Shown piece after piece: positions 13,640 through 21,344 of a stretch of 38,803 nucleotides of DNA. The position numbers were made by a program, and so were the translations under genes. Numbering within the stretch: position 1 is the first letter of the stretch; each line of letters begins with the position of its first letter. This stretch comes from Candidatus Tayloriibacteriota bacterium (GTDB taxonomy: Bacteria; Patescibacteriota; Minisyncoccia; Phycocordibacterales; CAIRYW01), in NCBI GenBank assembly GCA_028286725.1, contig JAQBQZ010000010.1:1-38803 (forward strand). The letters are read 5' to 3'. Below the pieces are notes generated by a model. It had not been told where the DNA came from. It saw only the letters and a list, made by a program, of their open reading frames with translations, and searched no databases.

Positions 13640-13674
13640 GTCGCGAAATTTTTCAACAGAAAAATATTTGTGAC
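13640..13674. repeat. GTCGCGAAA...TTTGTGAC hairpin, copy 2
   Basis: GTCGCGAAATTTTTC pairs with GAAAAATATTTGTGAC around AACA. The ends and the preceding GC-rich run match the hairpin at 355-395, defining a dispersed two-copy extragenic palindrome in this window. Confidence 0.6.
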
Positions 13675-13698
13675 GATTTTGGGATGAGTGGCACTTAA

Positions 13699-13735
13699 GC
13701 AAAATGCGCTGCTACTTTGTCGCAGTACATTTTGC
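13699..13735. repeat. GCAAAATG/CATTTTGC hairpin before the unknown gene
   Basis: An 8-bp stem GCAAAATG (13699-13706) and CATTTTGC (13728-13735) with an inner CTGC/GCAG stem. It is followed directly by an extended -10 box. A related hairpin plus -10 box follows the gene at 14151-14202. Confidence 0.6.
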
Positions 13736-13740
13736 TTTTA

Positions 13741-13749
13741 TGTTATAAT
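13741..13749 (+). promoter_or_regulatory. extended -10 promoter
   Basis: TGTTATAAT, 9 nt before the ATG at 13759. This favours that start over the earlier ORF-track start at 13717, which lies in the hairpin. Confidence 0.65.
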
Positions 13750-13758
13750 TTCTTCCAT

Positions 13759-14136
13759 ATGAAATGGCTACAAGATTGGATTAAACCAGAAGCGTTACCA
13801 ACGCATGATTTACATCCTGATTTTAAAATTGATGCGGAAGGGTGGAGTTGGAATCGAGAATATAATGAAGGAGTTGATGGTGAAATAGTCTGCAAATCAA
13901 GATATGGATTTAATGAACCTGCTCTTTTGGATAGTTGCCCTTTTATGGCTAAGATAGGTCAAAATGAAGATCCAGAAATAACAGCAAAATGGATTGGTCT
14001 CGCTTATGCAAACGGGGCTCGAAAAGAAGAGCTTGTAGAATGGTCTAAAAGATTTCCTTATGCGGAACTTATTGAGGATTTGGATGTACAAGGAAATGGG
14101 CATTCCGAGAGTGTGGTTACAAAAATTACGGATTAG
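13759..14136 (+). CDS. unknown Trp-rich protein
   Basis: About 125 residues from the ATG at 13759 (MKWLQDWIKPEA). I do not recognise the family. It is soluble-looking and acidic, with several tryptophans in the first 50 residues (WLQDW, GWSWNREY) and two cysteines (IVCKSR and LDSCPF). No signal peptide or membrane segment is visible. The ORF-track start at 13717 would read through an upstream hairpin and the -10 box, so it is rejected. The gene stands alone, bracketed by two similar hairpin-plus-promoter modules, and ends in a hairpin that probably terminates its transcript. Confidence 0.7.
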   Translation: MKWLQDWIKPEALPTHDLHPDFKIDAEGWSWNREYNEGVDGEIVCKSRYGFNEPALLDSCPFMAKIGQNEDPEITAKWIGLAYANGARKEELVEWSKRFPYAELIEDLDVQGNGHSESVVTKITD

Positions 14137-14150
14137 TGCTGTCACTTCTA

Positions 14151-14189
14151 TCAAAATGCACCGTTGCCCGTGGCCGCGGTGCATTTTGA
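14151..14189 (+). terminator. hairpin after the unknown gene
   Basis: TCAAAATGCACCG (14151-14163) and CGGTGCATTTTGA (14177-14189) form a 13-bp perfect stem. It lies between the unknown gene and the slipin promoter and is related to the hairpin at 13699-13735. The T run is weak, so terminator is the likely but unproven role. Confidence 0.55.
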
Positions 14190-14193
14190 ATTA

Positions 14194-14202
14194 TGCTATA
14201 AT
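14194..14202 (+). promoter_or_regulatory. extended -10 promoter of the slipin/zwf operon
   Basis: TGCTATAAT, about 30 nt before the slipin ATG. It follows the hairpin at 14151 in the same way that the -10 box at 13741 follows its hairpin. Confidence 0.6.
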
Positions 14203-14231
14203 TTATCCACTTAATAAATTAGTATAAATAT

Positions 14232-14987
14232 ATGATTTTATATATCGGTATTGCAGTATTTGTAGTTTTGTTATCACTCTCACTTCGGGTGGTTAAAGAA
14301 TATGATAGAGGTGTCATTTTCTTTTTGGGTAAATGTACAGGGGTGCGAGGTCCTGGGCTCATTATTCTTGTTCCAATTCTCGAACAGATGACAAAGGTGG
14401 CGCTACGAACGATCACAATGAATATTCCATCACAGAAGATTATTACAAAAGATAACGTGTCTATTGATATTGCAGCTGTTGCATATTATAAAATAGTTGA
14501 TGCAGAGAAATCTGTTGTGGCAATCGAGGATGTGTATAATGCGGTCAACCAGATCAGTCAGACAACCGTACGAAATGTGATCGGACAATTCAAGCTCGAT
14601 GAAATTCTTTCGCAAACACTTGATATTAATTCAAAAATCAAAGACGTAATTGATTCTCATACAGAACCATGGGGAGTTCAGGTAACTGCGGTTGAGATCA
14701 AAGATATTTCTCTTCCTGATAACATGCAGCGAGCAATGGCAAAAGAAGCAGAGGCGGAAAGAGAGAGGAGAGCAAAGATTGTGGCAGCGGAAGGAGAATT
14801 CCAGGCGGCGGTAAAGCTTGGAGAAGCAGCAGATATTATTGCAGCACATCCAGTAGCGCTACAGCTTCGAACACTTCAGACAATGTCTGAGATAAGTGTT
14901 GAGAAGAACTCAACAATTATTTTCCCTGCGCAGTTCATGACAACGGTTGCTGAGGCGGTCAAAATGATAAAAGGAGATACTAAATAA
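14232..14987 (+). CDS. slipin / stomatin-like SPFH-domain membrane protein
   Basis: A 251-residue prokaryotic stomatin homologue. One N-terminal membrane segment (about 2-19) is followed by [15 protein letters not shown], typical of slipins, then the SPFH/band-7 domain (about 20-190) with GLIILVPI and a charged coiled coil rich in Ala, Glu and Arg ([20 protein letters not shown]). Such proteins oligomerise and organise membrane microdomains; many are paired with NfeD proteins, but none is adjacent here. The stop codon overlaps the zwf start (TAATG), implying translational coupling with the pentose phosphate genes. Confidence 0.92.
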   Translation: MILYIGIAVFVVLLSLSLRVVKEYDRGVIFFLGKCTGVRGPGLIILVPILEQMTKVALRTITMNIPSQKIITKDNVSIDIAAVAYYKIVDAEKSVVAIEDVYNAVNQISQTTVRNVIGQFKLDEILSQTLDINSKIKDVIDSHTEPWGVQVTAVEIKDISLPDNMQRAMAKEAEAERERRAKIVAAEGEFQAAVKLGEAADIIAAHPVALQLRTLQTMSEISVEKNSTIIFPAQFMTTVAEAVKMIKGDTK

Positions 14988-16171
14988 TGTTAGAGGGTCA
15001 AGATAAAATTACTTATGTTTTATTTGGTGCCACGGGCAACTTGGCGCAAATAAAAATTATTCCAGCACTTTGCTCATTATTTGAGCAAAGTGTTTTGGCC
15101 CGTGATTCAAAAATTATTACCTTCGGCAGAAGAGAATGGGGAGATAAAGAATATAGGGATTTTATAAAGCCTGCACTTTCAAAATTCGATGAAAAAGTTG
15201 TCGCTTCATTTTTGGACCGTATTACATTTGTAAACGGAACTTTCGATGATCCGGTATCCTTTGAAAAGCTTAAATTAAAGATTGGTACAGGAGAAGTGTT
15301 CTATCATCTTGCTGTCTTGCCAGATGCTTACTCAAGCATCATTAAAGGTCTTGGGAGCGCTGAACACAAAGGAAAACTTCTCATCGAAAAGCCTTTTGGA
15401 AATAGTGTTGAATCTGCAGAATCGCTTGAAAATCTGATTGAGAATTATTTTGGAGAAAATGATATTTTGCGTATTGATCATTACCTCGGCAAAAAAGGTC
15501 TCAAGGCGATCGTAGAAAAAAGAAAAACTGATCCAGTGTTTGAATCAAAATTAAATACTGAACATGTTTCAAGAATAGTTTGTCGACTTCGAGAGGTTAT
15601 TGATATCCAAGGGCGTGGAGAATTTTATGACAAGGTGGGGGCATTTATTGACGTGGGACAAAATCATGCGCTCGAGCTTGTCGCGACACTTCTTATGGAA
15701 CTTACAGAAGATCAAAGTGATGCTCGAAAAGATGTCATAGGACGTCTCTCATTTACACAAAGGAGTCTTATTCGCGCACAGTATGAAGGATACAAAGAAG
15801 AGAAAGGTGTTGCTCCAGAATCGACAACTGAAACCTATTTTAGATTTGGGCTTCAAAGTAATCTCCCAAAATTTGATGGTATCGAGATTGTGCTTGAAGC
15901 TGGTAAAGCACTTGAAAAAGAAGAGAGAAAAGAGGAGTTGGAAATAAATTTTAATGACGGAGAAAACTTTGTATTCAATATTGATATCCCAAAGCACTAC
16001 AATGCGTACGAGACTGTCATTGAAGCTGCTCTCAAAGGCGATAAGGATACTTTTGTCGGAAAGAACGAGATATTGGCACTTTGGCGTTTAGCAGACGAGG
16101 TGAGAGAAAATATGAGCAATACGCCTTTGGTATTTTATAAGAAAGGCAATGGGCCCCAGTTTACAAATTAA
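14987..16171 (+). CDS. zwf: glucose-6-phosphate 1-dehydrogenase, compact form
   Basis: A 394-residue G6PDH, about 100 residues shorter than the usual ~490. The nucleotide-binding GATGNL replaces the canonical GASGDL. The substrate/catalytic motif RIDHYLGKKG and the catalytic His region DKVGAFIDVGQNH are both kept, followed by a shortened beta+alpha domain still showing YETVIEAALKGD and the DEV-type LWRLADEV. It catalyses the first oxidative pentose phosphate step (glucose-6-P to 6-phosphogluconolactone). Its start overlaps the slipin stop by one base, and gnd follows after 15 nt. Loss of sequence is mainly between the QNH motif and the C-terminus. Confidence 0.93.
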   Translation: MLEGQDKITYVLFGATGNLAQIKIIPALCSLFEQSVLARDSKIITFGRREWGDKEYRDFIKPALSKFDEKVVASFLDRITFVNGTFDDPVSFEKLKLKIGTGEVFYHLAVLPDAYSSIIKGLGSAEHKGKLLIEKPFGNSVESAESLENLIENYFGENDILRIDHYLGKKGLKAIVEKRKTDPVFESKLNTEHVSRIVCRLREVIDIQGRGEFYDKVGAFIDVGQNHALELVATLLMELTEDQSDARKDVIGRLSFTQRSLIRAQYEGYKEEKGVAPESTTETYFRFGLQSNLPKFDGIEIVLEAGKALEKEERKEELEINFNDGENFVFNIDIPKHYNAYETVIEAALKGDKDTFVGKNEILALWRLADEVRENMSNTPLVFYKKGNGPQFTN

Positions 16172-16186
16172 TCATAAATAATAGAG

Positions 16187-17107
16187 ATGAAACCAACAGT
16201 TACAATTTTTGGATTAGGAAAGATGGGTGCGCAGATTGCAAGACGACTTCATAAAAACAAATTTAAAGTTCTTACTTGGAATCGTGGCGAAGATAAAATA
16301 AAGGAAATTAAAAAGAACAAGATTTTCGGGACAACCAATCTTGAGGAAGTAATGTTTAAGTCTCGTGCAGAAAAAAGTGTGTATTGGATTATGATTCCTC
16401 ATGATACAGTCGATGAATTTATTTTTGGGGAAAACGGAATTGGGAAATATCTCAAGAAAGGAGATATTGTGATTGATGGAGGAAATTCTTTTTATAAAGA
16501 AACGATTGCTCGAGGGGAAAAGCTTGCAAAGAAAGGTGTCTATTATTTTGACTCTGGAACATCAGGTGGGGTCTGGGGAGAGAAGAATGGATTTGCACTT
16601 ATGATAGGTGGACCAAAGCAGAAGTGGAATATTGTAGAACCGATATTTAAGACTCTCTCATCTGGAGATAACTATGCATACTTGGGCAAATCAGGTGCAG
16701 GACACTTCACAAAGATGGTGCACAATGGGATCGAATATGGAATGATGGAAGCGATCGGAGAAGGGTATGCGGTATTAAATGCGAGTCCATTTAAGCTTAA
16801 TCTCAAAGATGTCACAAGAGTGTATCAGCAAGGATCTGTTGTTCGAAGCTGGCTCATTGATCTTTGTCGAAATATCTTTGAAACAGAAGATCTTAAAAAG
16901 ACCAATGGTTTCATAAATGCGACAGGCGAGGGTGCGTGGACAGTGAACGCTGGAAAGGAATTCGGAGTAGATGTGCGAGTGATTGAAGATGCACTTAATG
17001 TACGTAAAGAATCTAGCGATCCAAAAAACCAGGACAAGTTCTCAAACAAGATCGTTTCACTTCTTCGGAAGCAGTTTGGAGGTCATGGAGTGACAAAAAA
17101 TAAATAA
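16187..17107 (+). CDS. gnd: 6-phosphogluconate dehydrogenase, decarboxylating, short form
   Basis: A 306-residue enzyme oxidising 6-phosphogluconate to ribulose-5-P + CO2. The Rossmann motif is GLGKMGAQIARRL at the N-terminus, with VIDGGNSFYKET, DSGTSGGVWGEKNGFALMIGG, and the catalytic KMVHNGIEYGMM containing Lys and His. The ~300-residue length matches the short GntZ/YqeC-type class rather than the ~470-residue form with a long C-terminal tail. The cofactor cannot be decided by eye, although the short class often uses NAD. It sits between zwf and pgl, completing the oxidative branch. Confidence 0.93.
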   Translation: MKPTVTIFGLGKMGAQIARRLHKNKFKVLTWNRGEDKIKEIKKNKIFGTTNLEEVMFKSRAEKSVYWIMIPHDTVDEFIFGENGIGKYLKKGDIVIDGGNSFYKETIARGEKLAKKGVYYFDSGTSGGVWGEKNGFALMIGGPKQKWNIVEPIFKTLSSGDNYAYLGKSGAGHFTKMVHNGIEYGMMEAIGEGYAVLNASPFKLNLKDVTRVYQQGSVVRSWLIDLCRNIFETEDLKKTNGFINATGEGAWTVNAGKEFGVDVRVIEDALNVRKESSDPKNQDKFSNKIVSLLRKQFGGHGVTKNK

Positions 17108-17126
17108 AAAGTTAATAATTATGATG

Positions 17127-17160
17127 TGTAATTTTCTACACGGTCGTGTAGAAAATTACA
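17127..17160. repeat. 16-bp perfect palindrome between gnd and pgl
   Basis: TGTAATTTTCTACACG (17127-17142), GT, then the exact reverse complement (17145-17160). It ends 12 nt before the pgl ATG and lacks a T run. It could be an operator, or an mRNA hairpin that sets gnd-to-pgl stoichiometry. Confidence 0.7.
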
Positions 17161-17172
17161 AATAGAGATAAT

Positions 17173-17835
17173 ATGGAATATATAAAATCAGAAAATTACA
17201 AAAAAGGATCAGAAGATTTGGCGAATGCTATTACTCTTGAATTAAATCATGGTAAAAAAGTTCTCTGGTTTCTTACGGGTGGATCAAGTATTCCATCTTG
17301 CATTGAAACATTAAATATTCTTAAAGCAACAAACCTTGATCTTAAAAAGATCACGGTGACTTTGACTGACGAGCGATACGGCGAAATTGGACATGCTGAT
17401 TCAAGCTGGAAAAAACTTACGGACGCAGGATTTGATTTTGAAGCCTTAAATGCAATTCGTGTCGTAACGGGTCAAAGTTTTGAACAAACTGTAAATGATT
17501 TTGAAAACAATCTCTCAAACGCTTTTAGAGATCATGAAGGAATCATTTCACAATTTGGTATTGGATCTGATCTGCATATTGCCGGGATCTTGCCGGGGAG
17601 TCTTGCGACAGATGAAACAAATCTTGTATCCGGCTATATCTCAGAACCATTCAAAAGAATAACATTGTCTTTTGCTGCAATTCGAAAGATTCAAAAAGCT
17701 TATGTTTTTATATTTGGAGAATCAAAAAAAGATGTTACTGCAGAACTCAAAGAAAGCAAAGCGTCGCTAAAAGAAAAGCCTGCCAATATCTTAAAAGAAA
17801 TTCCTGAGGTGTTTGTATATTCAGACGCAATCTAA
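17173..17835 (+). CDS. pgl: 6-phosphogluconolactonase (DevB/SOL type)
   Basis: A 220-residue member of the glucosamine-6-P isomerase/6-phosphogluconolactonase fold. FLTGGSSIPSCIETL is the phosphate-binding loop, TVTLTDERYG matches the DERWV-like motif, and GIGSDLHIAGILPGS corresponds to GxGxDGHxASLFPG with Gly replaced by Leu. Size is normal for DevB. It hydrolyses 6-phosphogluconolactone, the product of the zwf enzyme two genes upstream. The neighbouring zwf and gnd make lactonase far more likely than isomerase. The HAD gene follows after 1 nt. Confidence 0.88.
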   Translation: MEYIKSENYKKGSEDLANAITLELNHGKKVLWFLTGGSSIPSCIETLNILKATNLDLKKITVTLTDERYGEIGHADSSWKKLTDAGFDFEALNAIRVVTGQSFEQTVNDFENNLSNAFRDHEGIISQFGIGSDLHIAGILPGSLATDETNLVSGYISEPFKRITLSFAAIRKIQKAYVFIFGESKKDVTAELKESKASLKEKPANILKEIPEVFVYSDAI

Positions 17836-17836
17836 T

Positions 17837-18436
17837 ATGGATAAGAATATTACAACTTTTATATTTGACTGCTTTAAAGTATTTCTTACCCCACCTCTTT
17901 CGGCATGGTATGCAAAAAATATTTCAAATACAGGACATTCTGATCCTGACTTCGTGAATATTGTGAGAGAAAGTGATCTCGGTAATTTATCTGAGGATGC
18001 TTTTTTAGATTATCTTTTAAGCCATCCTTGGATCAAGTCTACGAAGCAAGAAATATTAGATGAGATCGATCAGTTTTGTATATTAGACAGACAATTGGTT
18101 GAAGTTGCACAGAAACTTAAATCAAAAGGATATAAAATTGCATTGCTTTCAAATGCAAATAATTCGATCTTTAACAGAAAGGTGTATAAGGACTATCCCG
18201 AATTCAAAGAGTTATTCGACAAAATAGTTATTTCATCAGAAGTAAAGATGTTAAAACCAGACCCTGAAATCTATCTATATACGCTTGATTTCATTGATTC
18301 AAAACCTGAAGAGGCAATCTTTGTAGACGATAATATTCATAATGTGGAAGCGGCAGAACAGTTAGGTATCAAAAGCTTTGTTTATACAGATGTTCAAAGC
18401 TTTATTCAGTATCTTGAGAATGAAAGGCTTTTGTAA
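17837..18436 (+). CDS. HAD-like hydrolase with altered motif I
   Basis: About 199 residues from the ATG at 17837; the ORF-track start at 17813 is a TTG inside pgl. Motif I is FIFDCFKVF: the nucleophile Asp is present, but the second acid of DxD is replaced by Phe, as in haloacid dehalogenases and some sugar phosphatases. Motif II is LLSNAN, motif III Lys is in KMLKPDPEIY, and motif IV is IFVDDNIHNVEAA. The KPDPEIY and DDNIHNVEAA wording resembles the YihX-type sugar-phosphate phosphatases. Its place as last gene of the zwf-gnd-pgl operon suggests a sugar-phosphate substrate (inference). Confidence 0.83.
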   Translation: MDKNITTFIFDCFKVFLTPPLSAWYAKNISNTGHSDPDFVNIVRESDLGNLSEDAFLDYLLSHPWIKSTKQEILDEIDQFCILDRQLVEVAQKLKSKGYKIALLSNANNSIFNRKVYKDYPEFKELFDKIVISSEVKMLKPDPEIYLYTLDFIDSKPEEAIFVDDNIHNVEAAEQLGIKSFVYTDVQSFIQYLENERLL

Positions 18437-18518
18437 TCGGCTTAATTATTTGTTTTGTCACCAAAACTTCTAGAATACGTCTTCTATATTAGGTAATTAA
18501 TAAATATCTAATTATTAT

Positions 18519-19472
18519 ATGGAAATCAACAAAATCACCACTTTTTTAAGCGCTTTTCTTTTTGCGATGTCTACCTTTCTTACGGCGCATGCTGACAATA
18601 TTGTCGCTCCTTCGACATCATGTGTCCAAATTTCAAAGAATCTTTCTCTTGGTCTTTCAGGAAATGAGGTGACTAAATTGCAGTTGTATTTGTCACAAAC
18701 AGGCTATTTCAGTGTTGCTCCTTCGGGATACTTTGGGCAGGTAACTATGGGTGCGGTACGTAATTTTCAAAGAGATCATGGTATTACTATACTTGGATCT
18801 GTGGGACCTTTGACTCGTGCCGAGATAGCTCGAGTCTCTTGTGGCACAGTAACAGCTTTGACCCCACATATTGATTCGATAACTCCCACGAAAGGCTCAT
18901 CGGGTACTGTAGTAACAATTTTAGGAAGTGGTTTTGCAAATAGTAATATCATTAAGTTTGGTAGTGGTGGGATAAATACTTCTATGGTGACAGCAAATGG
19001 TACACAAATTACATTTACAATTCCTAAATTTATAGGAAATTATTGCGCTCCAAATATGTTTTGTTCAATGCTTGCTCGGCAAGTGTCTCCTGGAGATTAT
19101 GATGTTTCCATAAAGAATGATGATACTCCAGAGAGTAATAGTAAAATATTTACCGTTACAAGTGATACAAGTAATGGTCCGCAAATCATTGGTACTGATG
19201 CGCCAAATGGTTTGAAAGTGGGTCAGTCAGGATCGTGGACAATACACATGGCTGCTCAAGCAATAGGGACATATAATTATTCTGTTGTGTGGGGTGATGA
19301 GGTTTACAACCCTAGTGCAGCAGCTGCTACACAGTCTTCAACACAATTCCAATCAACTACATTTACTCACGCATACAGTTCTCCAGGTACGTACACTCCT
19401 CGATTTGTTGTAACAAATTCAGGGGGAGCAAGCGCGAGCGTTACTTCAACGGTAGTTGTTACAAATAATTGA
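18519..19472 (+). CDS. exported protein with peptidoglycan-binding, IPT/TIG and PKD-like domains
   Basis: A 317-residue secreted or surface protein. The signal peptide covers about residues 1-25 (hydrophobic FLSAFLFAMSTFLTAHA, with a likely cut after AHA). The PG_binding_1 domain lies at about 40-108 (GLSGNEVTKLQLYLSQTGY and GYFGQVTMGAVRNFQ). An IPT/TIG beta-sandwich at about 115-213 starts ITPTKGSSGTVVTILGSGF. A PKD-like domain at about 225-315 carries FTHAYSSPGTYTPRFVV. It probably binds the wall through the first domain and displays the Ig-like folds outward. The stop is TGA. A bidirectional terminator follows, so it is monocistronic. Confidence 0.85.
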   Translation: MEINKITTFLSAFLFAMSTFLTAHADNIVAPSTSCVQISKNLSLGLSGNEVTKLQLYLSQTGYFSVAPSGYFGQVTMGAVRNFQRDHGITILGSVGPLTRAEIARVSCGTVTALTPHIDSITPTKGSSGTVVTILGSGFANSNIIKFGSGGINTSMVTANGTQITFTIPKFIGNYCAPNMFCSMLARQVSPGDYDVSIKNDDTPESNSKIFTVTSDTSNGPQIIGTDAPNGLKVGQSGSWTIHMAAQAIGTYNYSVVWGDEVYNPSAAAATQSSTQFQSTTFTHAYSSPGTYTPRFVVTNSGGASASVTSTVVVTNN

Positions 19473-19486
19473 ATAAGGGATTAATA

Positions 19487-19514
19487 AAAAACACGACACT
19501 TAGGTGTCGTGTTT
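19487..19514. terminator. bidirectional terminator
   Basis: AAAACACGACAC-TTAG-GTGTCGTGTTTT, T-rich on both strands, between two convergent genes. It abuts the stop of the minus-strand flavoprotein. Confidence 0.88.
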
Positions 19515-20797
19515 TAAATTTTCTTTATATTATCACCTGCCACAAATCCTGTGGTCCAGCAAAGCTGAAGCGAATAGCCACCAGAAGGGCGATCAATGTC
19601 TAAGACATCACCAACAAGAAAAAGGTTTGGAAAGAGTTTTGACTGCATTGTCTTGGTATCAACTTCTTTGAGATCTACACCTCCTGAAGTGATAATTGCT
19701 TTGTCAGTTCCAAGAAGTTCTAGAACCTCCATCTTCATATTTTTTGCTACTTCGATCAGTTTCATTCGTTCATCAAAGGTAACACTATTACATTTCTTAT
19801 CGATATCTATTCCTGCTTTTTCTAAGACAATTGGAGCGAGCGCACTTACAAATAATTCATCAAGAGAGTTCTTAATTTTCTTATTGTGTTCACGAGCAAA
19901 TATTTCTTGAAGCTTTTTGTTGAGCATTCCATGATCAAGAGAGGGAAGTAGATCGAGCACAATGAACACATCTCCATATGAGAGAAGTTCTCCGATGCTT
20001 TTGCTCATATTGAGGATCGTCGGACCTGTTACTCCAAAGTGGGTAAAGAGGATCTTTCCTTTCGATACTTTTTGTTTCTTTTCGAATTGAACTGTGGTGA
20101 TCTTTACTTCAGGAAGTGTAATACCTTGAAGGGCCTTAAACCAATTGTTTTCTTTATTATCTCTAATAGCAACGGGCACAAGCGAGGCTGTCGGCTCTGT
20201 GACCTTGTGTCCGATGGCTTTAAGCCATTTGAAGCCATCGCCAGTAGACCCGGTCTCTGGGCGAGATTTGCCCCCTGTTGCGAGAATAAAGTTTTTTGCA
20301 TAAATAATATTATCTTCTCGCATTTTGACTCCCGTTATTTGGCCATCTACTTTTATAAAACCTTGAACCTCGGAATCGTAAAGTATTTCGACCTTACTCT
20401 TTTTGAGTTCCTCAACAAGAACAGACCAGACCGACTCTGCTCTATTGGTCGCAGGGAATACTCTTTGGAGTGCTTCTGTTTTGGTAGGCATTTTTCGTAA
20501 GTGGAAGAATTCGAGCGCATCTTTAACAGCGAATTGTGAAAAAGGTGAGTAGAGGAAGTTTTCAGCACCTTTGAATTTGGCGAGAATTTTTTTGTTGTCG
20601 TATTCTTCATTTGTCACATTGCATCTGCCTCCGCCTGTGATGAGGAGCTTTTCACCGAGTCTAGAATTCTTTTCGAGAAGTAAAACATCAAGACCTTTTT
20701 TCTTGGCTTGTATGGCTGACATCATTCCAGCGGGTCCGCCACCGATAACGACGACATCCCAGATCTTTGATTTAGTTTTATTTTCGTTTTGATTCAT
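19514..20797 (-). CDS. HI0933/BaiN-like FAD-dependent oxidoreductase
   Basis: A 427-residue flavoprotein of the HI0933-like (YhiN/BaiN) family. The N-terminal FAD Rossmann motif VVVIGGGPAGMMSAI (about 16-30) is followed by the family signature GEKLLITGGGRCNVTN. A second nucleotide-binding signature is ILATGGKSRPETGSTGDG, and the C-terminal GVDLKEVDTKTMQSK and FLVGDVLDIDRPSGGYSLQ close the fold. The family is widespread and mostly uncharacterised; one member reduces bile-acid enoyl intermediates, which should not be assumed here. It appears to be a single-gene unit with its own upstream region. Confidence 0.9.
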   Translation of the reverse strand: MNQNENKTKSKIWDVVVIGGGPAGMMSAIQAKKKGLDVLLLEKNSRLGEKLLITGGGRCNVTNEEYDNKKILAKFKGAENFLYSPFSQFAVKDALEFFHLRKMPTKTEALQRVFPATNRAESVWSVLVEELKKSKVEILYDSEVQGFIKVDGQITGVKMREDNIIYAKNFILATGGKSRPETGSTGDGFKWLKAIGHKVTEPTASLVPVAIRDNKENNWFKALQGITLPEVKITTVQFEKKQKVSKGKILFTHFGVTGPTILNMSKSIGELLSYGDVFIVLDLLPSLDHGMLNKKLQEIFAREHNKKIKNSLDELFVSALAPIVLEKAGIDIDKKCNSVTFDERMKLIEVAKNMKMEVLELLGTDKAIITSGGVDLKEVDTKTMQSKLFPNLFLVGDVLDIDRPSGGYSLQLCWTTGFVAGDNIKKI

Positions 20798-20824
20798 TAT
20801 ACAAATTATATTTTCACTTTAGGT

Positions 20825-20867
20825 TATAAAAAACTTTGCCGCACCTGACTTGGCTGTTCAGGTGCGG
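20825..20867 (-). terminator. terminator of the small minus-strand gene
   Basis: On the minus strand CCGCACCTGA...TCAGGTGCGG forms a 10-bp stem followed by CAAAGTTTTTTATAACC. Confidence 0.75.
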
Positions 20868-20895
20868 AGAGAAGGTTGAGATTGATTGTTGTGGT

Positions 20896-21183
20896 TTACA
20901 CAAACATCCACTCATGGCAATAAAGTTGACCGTTAACCATAATCTTTGTTGTAACCGGTTCTTTAAACACAGCTAATTGTCCAAGATGTCTGGCGAGCAT
21001 TTTTTTGTAATAATCGGAGGTCGCCTGGAGACTAGTGCTTGCCCATGTTCTATAGGGGTCGCCGGTGCCTACGGCTACAGGTGTTCCTGTAAGCGTTACT
21101 CCGAAGTATCCAATTTCAATCATTGTTGATGGTTGTATTGTGACTTGTATGAGGAGGGCTGCTGTGAGTTCGTGAATGTTCAT
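20896..21183 (-). CDS. hypothetical 95-residue protein
   Basis: Not recognised. The protein is mixed alpha/beta in appearance, without a signal peptide or clear membrane segment. It has a hydrophobic N-terminal half (LTAALLIQVTIQP), a Gly/Thr-rich middle (GVTLTGTPVAVGTGDPYRTW) and a single Cys near the end. It is supported as a gene by a clear terminator on its own strand and by a 15-bp hairpin just upstream in the position of a leader. Its base composition is somewhat richer in GC than its neighbours, as for the minus-strand gene at 34192, which may mean separate origin. Confidence 0.6.
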   Translation of the reverse strand: MNIHELTAALLIQVTIQPSTMIEIGYFGVTLTGTPVAVGTGDPYRTWASTSLQATSDYYKKMLARHLGQLAVFKEPVTTKIMVNGQLYCHEWMFV

Positions 21184-21195
21184 GTTTTTAGGATT

Positions 21196-21239
21196 GGTTG
21201 TGAAGTTTAGAGTATGTAAACACGCTAAACTTCACAACC
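21196..21239 (-). promoter_or_regulatory. 15-bp perfect inverted repeat upstream of the hypothetical gene
   Basis: GGTTGTGAAGTTTAG (21196-21210) and its exact reverse complement (21225-21239), loop 14 nt. It starts 12 nt upstream of the minus-strand ATG, so it could be an operator or a leader hairpin that controls that gene. Confidence 0.6.
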
Positions 21240-21310
21240 AAAATCAATCTTTTAAAGAGCTTTCGTGGCTGAATAATGTCACAAATTATGTTGAAAGTCA
21301 ATCATAATCC

Positions 21311-21338
21311 TTGACAAAATAATTAGATAATATATACT
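21311..21338 (+). promoter_or_regulatory. sigma-70-type promoter of the DEAD-box helicase gene
   Basis: TTGACA (21311-21316), 16-nt spacer, TATACT (21333-21338). This is the best two-hexamer promoter in the window. It predicts a start near 21345 and a leader of about 185 nt, in contrast to the mostly leaderless genes around it. Confidence 0.75.
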
Positions 21339-21344
21339 GTATTT

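Noticed and set aside
16187-17107. Truncated or broken gnd
   Set aside because: The 306-residue length fits the short 6PGDH class, and the catalytic and cofactor motifs are intact.
19472-19472. TGA recoding as in Gracilibacteria/Absconditabacteria
   Set aside because: The PG-binding protein ends at TGA directly before a terminator, and no conserved protein requires reading through TGA.
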